In this document: piece by piece, positions 8,158-15,600 of the stretch | How the letters are laid out: every line of letters begins with the position of its first letter | Position numbering within the stretch: position 1 is the first letter of the stretch | From: Pseudomonadota bacterium | GTDB lineage: Bacteria; Pseudomonadota; Gammaproteobacteria; Burkholderiales; Burkholderiaceae_C | Length of the DNA: 35,725 nucleotides | Assembly: GCA_018241405.1 (NCBI GenBank) | Contig: JAFEDY010000044.1 | Span: 1 to 35,725, forward strand | Direction: 5' to 3' | Translations under genes and position numbers: made by a program | Notes under the pieces: generated by a model | Told to the model about the DNA's origin: nothing | Database searches by the model: none | Seen by the model: the letters and a program-made list of their open reading frames with translations, nothing else

Positions 8158-9852
8158 ATGGCTGTCAACGCTGCGAAAGGCGTGGGAGGGGGCGTCGCCC
8201 ACCGTCCCATGTCCTCGGAAGAAAAGAAGGTGATCTTCGCCTCGTCACTCGGCACCGTGTTCGAGTGGTACGACTTCTACCTCTACGGGTCGCTCGCGGC
8301 CATCATTGCCAAGCAGTTTTTCAGCGGCCTGGACGCCGGCGCGGCGTTCATCTTCGCGCTGCTGGCCTTTGCCGCGGGCTTTCTGGTGCGCCCCTTCGGA
8401 GCGCTGGTGTTCGGCCGCCTGGGCGACATGATCGGCCGCAAGTACACCTTCCTGGTCACCATCCTCATCATGGGCCTCTCGACCTTCGTGGTCGGCGTGC
8501 TGCCCACCTATACCAGCATCGGCGTGGCCGCCCCGGTGATCCTGATCGGGCTGCGCATGCTGCAGGGCCTGGCGCTGGGCGGCGAGTATGGCGGCGCTGC
8601 CACCTATGTGGCCGAGCACGCGCCCCATGGCCGGCGCGGCGCCTACACGGCATGGATACAGACCACGGCCACGCTGGGCCTGTTCCTGTCGCTGCTGGTG
8701 ATCCTGGGTACGCGCACGGCGCTGGGCGAGCCCGCGTTCAACGACTGGGGCTGGCGCATTCCCTTCCTGGTGTCCATCCTGCTGCTGGGCGTCTCGGTGT
8801 GGATCCGGCTGTCGCTGTCCGAGTCGCCCGCCTTCCGCAAGATGAAGGCCGAGGGCAAGACCTCCAAGGCGCCGCTGTCCGAATCCTTCGGCCAGTGGAA
8901 GAACCTGAAGATCGTCATCCTGGCGCTGGTCGGCCTCACGGCCGGCCAGGCCGTGGTCTGGTACACGGGCCAGTTCTACGCGCTGTTCTTCCTGACGCAG
9001 CAGCTCAAGGTGGATGCCGTCACCGCCAACCTGATGATCGCCGCGGCCCTGCTGATCGGCACCCCCTTCTTCATCGTCTTTGGCTCGCTGTCCGACAAGA
9101 TAGGCCGCAAGCCCATCATCATGCTGGGCTGCGTGCTGGCGGTGCTGACCTACTTCCCGGTATTCAAGGCCCTGACCGGCGCCGCCAACCCCGACCTGGC
9201 CCAGGCCCAGGCCACGGCCGGTGTGGTCGTAGCCGCCGACCCGGCCACCTGCTCGTTCCAGGGCAACCCCGTGGCGCGCGAGATCGACTTCAAGAGCCCC
9301 TGCGACATCGCCAAGCGCTACCTGGTGCAGAACTCGGTGAGCTACGAGAACGTCGCCGGACCGGTTGGTGCGCCCGCGGTGGTGAAAATCGGCGACAAGA
9401 CCGTCACAGCGCCCGCGGGCACGGTCGTCAACCACAAGTTTGACGAGGACAGTACCAAGGCCATCGCCGCCTTCAAGAAGGAAATGGGCGAAGACCTGAA
9501 GGCCGCCGGCTATCCTGCCAAGGCCGACCCGGCCAAGATGAACAAACCCGTGATGATCGCCATCCTGGTGTATCTGGTGATCCTGGTGACCATGGTCTAC
9601 GGCCCCATTGCAGCCATGCTGGTGGAGCTGTTCCCCACGCGCATCCGCTACACCTCGATGAGCCTGCCCTACCACATCGGCAACGGCTGGTTCGGCGGCC
9701 TGCTGCCCACCACCTCGTTCGCCCTTGTGGCATCGGCCGGCAACATGTACAGCGGCCTGTGGTACCCCATCGTCATCGCCGGCATGACGGCCGTGGTCGG
9801 CACGCTGTTCCTGCGCGAAACCAAGGACGTGGACATCTACGCCAACGATTGA
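8158..9852 (+). CDS. MHS-family (ProP-like) MFS transporter with a large periplasmic insert
   Basis: Inner-membrane major facilitator of the metabolite:H+ symporter family, 564 residues, about 12 helices. The MFS loop signatures are GRLGDMIGRKYTF (loop 2-3) and GSLSDKIGRKPIIM (loop 8-9). Start region VFEWYDFYLYGSLAA is typical of MHS proteins. The ATG at 8158 is chosen for CAGGAGACAAACC upstream; the longer frame from 8056 has no ribosome site. Between helices 9 and 10 lies a hydrophilic segment of about 115 residues (about 345-460) with Cys365 and Cys382, much longer than in ProP and predicted periplasmic. Divergent from actP, so an organic acid is a likely substrate, but this is inference. 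Confidence 0.9.
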   Translation: MAVNAAKGVGGGVAHRPMSSEEKKVIFASSLGTVFEWYDFYLYGSLAAIIAKQFFSGLDAGAAFIFALLAFAAGFLVRPFGALVFGRLGDMIGRKYTFLVTILIMGLSTFVVGVLPTYTSIGVAAPVILIGLRMLQGLALGGEYGGAATYVAEHAPHGRRGAYTAWIQTTATLGLFLSLLVILGTRTALGEPAFNDWGWRIPFLVSILLLGVSVWIRLSLSESPAFRKMKAEGKTSKAPLSESFGQWKNLKIVILALVGLTAGQAVVWYTGQFYALFFLTQQLKVDAVTANLMIAAALLIGTPFFIVFGSLSDKIGRKPIIMLGCVLAVLTYFPVFKALTGAANPDLAQAQATAGVVVAADPATCSFQGNPVAREIDFKSPCDIAKRYLVQNSVSYENVAGPVGAPAVVKIGDKTVTAPAGTVVNHKFDEDSTKAIAAFKKEMGEDLKAAGYPAKADPAKMNKPVMIAILVYLVILVTMVYGPIAAMLVELFPTRIRYTSMSLPYHIGNGWFGGLLPTTSFALVASAGNMYSGLWYPIVIAGMTAVVGTLFLRETKDVDIYAND

Positions 9853-10083
9853 CCCAGGCCTCGGCATTGGCCCAGGAGTTCCGCCTGGGCCACAAGCTGC
9901 CGCCAAGGCGCGTGGTTGCGAAACTGTGGTGTCAAAACATCAGACCAGCACTGAAAACTGGGTTGGCGCGAGGCATACCCCTAGAATTCGTAACGTAGTC
10001 GCACATGGAGCCTACCGGTCACATGCAGGCGCAACGCCGTGCCTACCACCCCGATGGACACAAGCATTCTTCAAGGAAATCAC
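9853..10083 (+). promoter_or_regulatory. Porin upstream region
   Basis: 231 bases between the MHS transporter and the porin. It begins with a hairpin GGCCCAGG-N7-CCTGGGCC at 9869-9891 that lacks a T-run, a possible weak terminator or processing structure. TAGAAT at 9982-9987 could be a -10 box for the porin, but no good -35 lies at the right distance. The rest is a leader ending in the ribosome site AAGGAA. Confidence 0.4.
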
Positions 10084-11103
10084 ATGCAAAAACCAAGCCG
10101 TTTGTTGCTCGCCACCCTGGCCCTGCTGGGTACTTCTGCTGTTTTCGCACAGAGCAGCGTCACCCTGTACGGTCGCGTGAACACCACCGTGGAACACCAG
10201 AAAGATGGCAGCGCCACCAAGACCGGCATGTTCAACAACGCCTCGCGCTTTGGCTTCAAGGGCGTTGAAGACCTGGGCGGTGGCCTGAAGGCTGGCTTCC
10301 AGCTGGAAAGCGGTTTCGCTTCGGACACCGGCGCTGGCACGGGTTGGCCCGGTCTGGCCACGGTTGGCAATGGTCTGAACTTCGGTCGTCAGAGCGAAGT
10401 GAACCTGTCCGGCGGCTTCGGTATGGTGCGCCTGGGCAACTTCGTGCCTGAGTCGTACTACGCCACTGCCGACTACGTCAGCATGCACAACCATGACACC
10501 GGTTCTTCTTCCGACGCTCTGTACTACGACCCGGTGTGGTTCGGTGGCCTGGGCACGAAGAACAAAATCGGCTACCGTACCCCCAGCCTTGGCGGTCTGA
10601 CCGTTGATGCTGCCGTGCTGCTGCACGAAAAGGCCGCTGGCACGAATAACAAGAACGGCTACGACCTGGCTGCCAACTACAACATGGGTCCCCTGCACCT
10701 GGGTGCCGGCTACAGCTATGCTGATAGCAACTACCAGGCTGGCCTGCGCGCCCTCTACACCTTCGGTCAATTCACCGTTGGTGGCTACTACCAGCGCAAC
10801 AAGGACGAAAACAAGATCGTTCCGACCGGTGCCGGTACGCGTAACAACTTCCGCCTGTCCGGCATGTACGCCCTGGGTGCTTCCGAGTTCCACGCGAACG
10901 TGGGCCGCGCCAACTCCTGGAGCCATATCAGCAGCTCGGCTGCCACGCAGTGGACTCTGGGTTACAACTACAACCTGAGCAAGCGCACCAAGGTGTACGG
11001 CTACTACACCCGTGTGAACAATGGCAACAACGCCAACTACAACGTGACGGCCGCTGGTACGGACTTCAGCTCGTTCGCCCTGGGCGTGCGTCACAACTTC
11101 TGA
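10084..11103 (+). CDS. Gram-negative general porin (Omp32-like, Porin_4 family)
   Basis: Outer-membrane 16-strand trimeric beta-barrel for diffusion of small, mostly anionic solutes. 339 residues with signal peptide MQKPSRLLLATLALLGTSAV ending FAQ, then SSVTLYGRVNTTVEHQ, the classic mature start in beta-proteobacteria. It ends in FALGVRHNF with the terminal Phe needed for barrel assembly. PESYYATADY fits a constriction-loop (L3) region. The ATG at 10084 follows TCAAGGAAATCAC; an upstream in-frame ATG at 10039 would spoil the signal peptide. Codons are clearly different from neighbours (many GGT, GCT, CGT, AAC), typical of very highly expressed genes. Followed by a strong terminator, so it is monocistronic. 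Confidence 0.94.
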   Translation: MQKPSRLLLATLALLGTSAVFAQSSVTLYGRVNTTVEHQKDGSATKTGMFNNASRFGFKGVEDLGGGLKAGFQLESGFASDTGAGTGWPGLATVGNGLNFGRQSEVNLSGGFGMVRLGNFVPESYYATADYVSMHNHDTGSSSDALYYDPVWFGGLGTKNKIGYRTPSLGGLTVDAAVLLHEKAAGTNNKNGYDLAANYNMGPLHLGAGYSYADSNYQAGLRALYTFGQFTVGGYYQRNKDENKIVPTGAGTRNNFRLSGMYALGASEFHANVGRANSWSHISSSAATQWTLGYNYNLSKRTKVYGYYTRVNNGNNANYNVTAAGTDFSSFALGVRHNF

Positions 11104-11138
11104 TGTCGTAGCGGCGCAAGCCGCTTGCAGACTAAGCA

Positions 11139-11169
11139 GGCCTCGCACAGCAATGTGCGAGGCCTTTTT
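11139..11169 (+). terminator. Rho-independent terminator of the porin gene
   Basis: Perfect 11-bp stem GGCCTCGCACA / TGTGCGAGGCC with loop GCAA, followed directly by TTTTTG, 36 bases after the porin stop. Confidence 0.92.
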
Positions 11170-11426
11170 GTTGGTGCCTCATGGTGGCAATGACCTTCAG
11201 AAGGCAGTCATGTGGAGACTGGTGCCACTGGTGCAGGGACTTGTGGGTTCGCTGCGATCACGTTGTTCGTGATCGTGAAGGCGGGCGGACAGGTGGACAT
11301 GAGCAGCGAGAGCCATGGTGTGGAGTCCGCACATGTGCCGGAACCTGCGGCTCTGCCCGCGCCGCGCAGAAGGGCCAGTCCTGATCAATAAACCGCGAGG
11401 GCTGTACCCTTCGCGGATTCGTTTGC
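11170..11426. other. Intergenic region with no gene seen
   Basis: Part of the 323-base gap between the porin and the converging binding-protein gene. Besides the two terminators it holds a perfect inverted repeat CGATCACG-N5-CGTGATCG at 11255-11275 with no T-run, of unknown meaning. Short open frames here show no family resemblance or ribosome sites. Confidence 0.5.
11387..11416 (-). terminator. Terminator of the minus-strand binding-protein gene
   Basis: Read on the minus strand: CCGCGAAGGG, a short loop, then CCCTCGCGG with one bulged base, followed by TTTATT. It lies about 10 bases past the stop of the binding-protein gene. Confidence 0.75.
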
Positions 11427-12539
11427 TCAGCGGCGGAACCTGCCGTCGGCGCCGATGATGGACAGGTCCGCGAAATCGAGTCCCGTGTGGTCGGCAGCGC
11501 CATAGGAGACGCTCAGGCCACCCAGGTCCAGCTGCTGAATGTTTTCGAGTGCCGATTGGATCTTCTCGCGCGTAGGCTTGGAGCCGGCGCGGCGCAGACC
11601 CTCGACCAGCACCTTGGCGGCGGCGAAGCCTTCGAGCATGGCGGGGCTCACCTCACCCTGGCCACGCGCCTTGTTGAGCTCGATCGCCTCGCGCACCAGG
11701 GCAAAGCCGAGGCTGCGCTCGTTGGGAAAGACCTGGGACACGATGACGCCGCGCGCATGCTCGCCAAGGCTCTTGATGAAGCCACTCGATGCATTGTTGG
11801 ACAGCGTCACGAGCTGCGCCGTGGAGCCCGCCTTGCGCAGCGCCGCGTAGCCGTCGACCACCGTGGTGCCCGAGCCGATGATCATCACTGCCTGGGCCTG
11901 CGCCTGGGCGATCTTGGCCGCCAGGGGCGCGAAGTCGGGTTGGGTGCGGTTGAACTTTTCCAGCACCACGGGTTGCAGCTGGGCCTGCGCCAGGCCCTTT
12001 TGCGCGCCGGCCACGCCGTCGGCGCCAAAACTGTCGTCGGCGTACAGCACGGCGATGCGCGCCATGCCCAGCGTGGCCAGGTGGGCCATGGCCTTCTCTG
12101 CCTCGCGCTGGTACGTGGCGCGCACGTTGAAGACATGCTTGCGCACGGGCTGGTGCAGCACCATGGCGCCCGTGGAGGGGCCGACCAGGGCCACGCCATG
12201 TTTGTCCAGGTGGGGGATGATGGCCTCGGTGTGCGGCGTGCCGCGCGTGAGGAACATGACATCGACCTTCTTTTCTTCAATGAGCACGCGGGCGTTTTCG
12301 CTGGCGGTCTTGGGGTCGAACTGGTCGTCCATGGCGATCAGCTCGATCTTCTGGCCATTCACGCCGCCCTTGGTGTTCACGGCGTCGATATAGAGCTTGG
12401 CGCCAGCGGCGGTTTCCTGAACGCCAGGGCCCACGACGCCCGAAAAGCCTGCGGTCTGACCCACCAGGATTTGCGCCTGGGCTGTGCCCAGCAATGCGCC
12501 CAGGGCCAGGGCAGTACCCCATTGTTGCCATGTGTGCAT
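11427..12539 (-). CDS. ABC transporter substrate-binding protein, branched-chain amino acid type (Peripla_BP_6)
   Basis: Periplasmic type I binding protein of the LivJ/LivK kind, 370 residues. The signal peptide is MHTWQQWGTALALGALLGTA with cleavage after AQA, then ILVGQTAGFSGVVG opens the first lobe. Family landmarks are GGVNGQKIELIAMDD and RVLIEEKKVDVMF in lobe 1, and ARIAVLYADDSFGADG in lobe 2. The ATG at 12539 follows AAAGGGAAGAAACC; a start 18 bases upstream is possible but poor. No permease or ATPase gene is adjacent on either side, so it is an orphan binding protein. The ligand may be an amino acid, aromatic acid or amide and cannot be read from sequence. Confidence 0.9.
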   Translation of the reverse strand: MHTWQQWGTALALGALLGTAQAQILVGQTAGFSGVVGPGVQETAAGAKLYIDAVNTKGGVNGQKIELIAMDDQFDPKTASENARVLIEEKKVDVMFLTRGTPHTEAIIPHLDKHGVALVGPSTGAMVLHQPVRKHVFNVRATYQREAEKAMAHLATLGMARIAVLYADDSFGADGVAGAQKGLAQAQLQPVVLEKFNRTQPDFAPLAAKIAQAQAQAVMIIGSGTTVVDGYAALRKAGSTAQLVTLSNNASSGFIKSLGEHARGVIVSQVFPNERSLGFALVREAIELNKARGQGEVSPAMLEGFAAAKVLVEGLRRAGSKPTREKIQSALENIQQLDLGGLSVSYGAADHTGLDFADLSIIGADGRFRR

Positions 12540-12657
12540 GGTTTCTTCCCTTTGCATTGGTTAGAAATTGTTTGACGGTTCGCCGCAGTCTACCGGACGC
12601 GGCAAGGATTGGCACGGGCTCAATAGAATGTTCGGCCTCCCCGCAGAAAGACCGCCC

Positions 12658-15600
12658 ATGACCCAGGGACTGATCCGTATCCACGGCGCCCGCCAGCACA
12701 ACCTGAAAAACCTCGACCTGGACATCCGCACGGCCGAGCTCACCGTGGTCACCGGCCCCAGCGGCTCGGGCAAATCCAGCCTGGTGTTCGACACCCTGTA
12801 TGCCGAGGGCCAGCGCCGCTACGTGGAGACCTTCAGCGCCTATGCGCGCCAGTTCCTCGACCGCATGGACAAGCCGGCCGTGGACAAGGTGGAGGGCGTG
12901 CCGCCGGCCATCGCCATCGACCAGACCAACCCCGTGCGCAGCTCGCGCTCCACCGTCGGCACGATGACCGAGCTCAACGACCACCTGAAGCTGCTGTTTG
13001 CGCGCGCCGGCCGGTTGTTCGATCGCCAGACGGCGCTGCCTGTGCGCCACGATTCGCCCGACAGCATCTATGCCGAGCTGCAGCAACGGAGTGCGGCCGA
13101 TGGCGACCCGCGTCTCGTGCTGACCTTTCCCGTCGAGCTGCCCGCCAGCATCACGGCTGAGCAGCTGGAGCAATGGCTGTCGGCCAGCGGCTTCACGCGC
13201 GTGCAGGCTGAGCGCGAGCACGACGGCAAGAAGCTGCTCGACGTGGTGGCGGACCGATTTCGCATGGACAACGCCGAGCGCGCGCGCGTGGTCGAGGCCA
13301 TCGAGGTGGCGCTCAAACGCGGCGGCGGGCGGCTCAATGTCTATCGCCTGCGGGACGAGGGCGAGCCCGAGCTGTGGCGCTTCTCCACCGGCCTGCATTG
13401 CCCCGACAGCGACCTGCGCTACGCCGAGCCCATCGCCTCCATGTTCTCGTTCAATTCGGCCGTGGGCGCCTGCGACAGCTGCCGCGGTTTCGGCCGCGTG
13501 ATCGGCGTGGACTGGGGTCTGGTCGTTCCGAACGAAAAACTGACCCTGCGCGCCGGTGCCATCAAGCCCATACAGACGCCCGCGTGGAAGGAATGCCAGG
13601 ACGACCTGATGCGCTACGCCGAGGCCGCGGGCATTCCGCGCGACACGCCCTGGTACAAGCTCACAGCCGAGCAGCGGCATTGGGTGATAGAGGGCACGCC
13701 CGGTTTCAAGGAGGGCAACTGGAACAAGCAGTGGTATGGCATACGCCGCTTCTTCACCTACCTGGAGAGCAAGGCCTACAAGATGCACATCCGCGTGCTG
13801 CTGTCCAAGTACCGCAGCTACACGCCATGCCCGGCCTGCGCGGGCGCGCGCCTGAAGACCGAAAGCCTGCTGTGGCGGGTGGGCAGCAAGGAAGATGCCG
13901 ACGCGGTGCTGGCGCCGGAGAAGCGCTTCATGCCGCAGGGAGTAGGCTGGAGCCGGGCGCAGCTGGAGGCGCTGCCGGGGCTGTGCCTGCATGACTTGAT
14001 GCTGTTGCCGATTGAGCGGCTGCGGCGGTTTTTCATGCGTGCCTCCAAACTCCCTCTCCCGCAGGCGGGAGAGGGCAGGGGTGAGGGTGGATCGGCATCG
14101 GGCATGGCACCGGACTCACCCCCTCACCCCCACCCCCCGTTCGAGCCGGGGGCAGGCTCTCTTCCCCAAGGGGGAGAGGGAGAAAGACAGGCGCTGCAAC
14201 TGCTGCACGAGGAAATCTCCACCCGCCTCAAATACCTGTGCGATGTCGGCATCGGCTACCTCACGCTCGACCGCCAAAGCCGCACCCTCTCCGGCGGCGA
14301 GGTGCAGCGCATCAACCTGACCACCGCCCTCGGCACCAGCCTGGTCAACACCCTGTTCGTGCTCGACGAGCCCAGCATAGGCCTGCACCCGCGCGACATG
14401 CACCGCATCACCGAGGCCATGCTGCGCCTGCGCGACGCGGGCAACACGCTGGTGGTGGTGGAGCATGACCCGGCCGTCATGCTGGCGGCCGACCGCATCA
14501 TCGACATGGGGCCCGGCCCCGGCGAGCGCGGCGGGCAGATCGTGTTCGACGGCACGGTGGATGCGCTGCGCCGCGCGCCCACGCTCACCGGCCAATACCT
14601 GGGCGGGCATAAACAGATAGGCACCGGGCTCAAGCGCCTGGTGACGGAGGCCACGCCGCGCCTGATCCTCGAAGGCGCGCGCGAGCACAACCTGCTGGGT
14701 GTGAGCGTGGAGTTCCCGCTGCAGCGCCTGGTCACCGTCACCGGCGTGTCGGGCTCGGGCAAGTCCACGCTAATACAGGACATCCTGGCGCCGGCGCTGA
14801 TGCGCCATTTCGGCAAGGCCACGGAAACGCCCGGCCGCTATGGCCGCCTGCTGGGCGCCGATCATTTGAGCGACGTGGTCTTCGTAGACCAGTCGCCCAT
14901 CGGCAAGACGGCGCGCTCCAACCCTGTGAGCTATGTGGGCGCCTGGGACACGATTCGCGAGCTGTTCGCCGTGGCGCCGCTGGCCCGCGAACGTGGCTAC
15001 ACGGCCGCCAAGTTCAGCTTCAACTCGGGCGACGGGCGCTGCCCCACCTGCGGCGGCTCGGGCTTCGAGCATGTGGAGATGCAGTTCCTGTCCGACGTCT
15101 ACCTGCGCTGCCCCGACTGCGACGGCAGGCGCTACCGGCCCGAGGTGCTGGAGGTGCGCATAGAGCGCGGCGGGCGCCTCTTGAACGTGGCCCAGGTGCT
15201 GGAGCTGACCGTGCACGAGGCGGCCCAGCTCTTCGCCAAGGATCGCGAGGTGATACGCGCGTTGACGCCGATCGTGGACGTGGGGCTGGAATACGTGCGG
15301 CTGGGCCAGCCCGTGCCCACGCTGTCGGGCGGCGAGGCGCAGCGCTTGAAGCTGGCGGGCTTCCTGGCCGAGGCCGCCAAGAGCCAGGCCAAGTCGCGCC
15401 AGCCGATTGCGCGCAGGGGCACGCTGTTCCTGTTCGACGAGCCCACCACCGGCCTGCACTTCGACGACATTGCCAAGCTCATGCGCGCCTTGCGCAAGCT
15501 GCTGGACGCGGGCCACTCGCTCATCGTCATCGAGCACAACCTGGATGTCATCCGCGCCAGCGACTGGCTCATAGACCTGGGCCCCGAGGGCGGCGACGCC

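Noticed and set aside
8245..9906. 553-codon minus-strand frame opposite the MHS transporter
   Set aside because: Antisense shadow with repetitive His/Gln/Gly content and no recognisable family.
11255..11275. Perfect inverted repeat CGATCACG-N5-CGTGATCG as a terminator
   Set aside because: No T-run on either strand and both flanking genes already have their own terminators; kept only as a noted hairpin.
14050..14181. Sequencing error or frameshift in uvrA at the repeat
   Set aside because: The frame continues cleanly on both sides with conserved UvrA motifs, and a second similar insertion also keeps frame.
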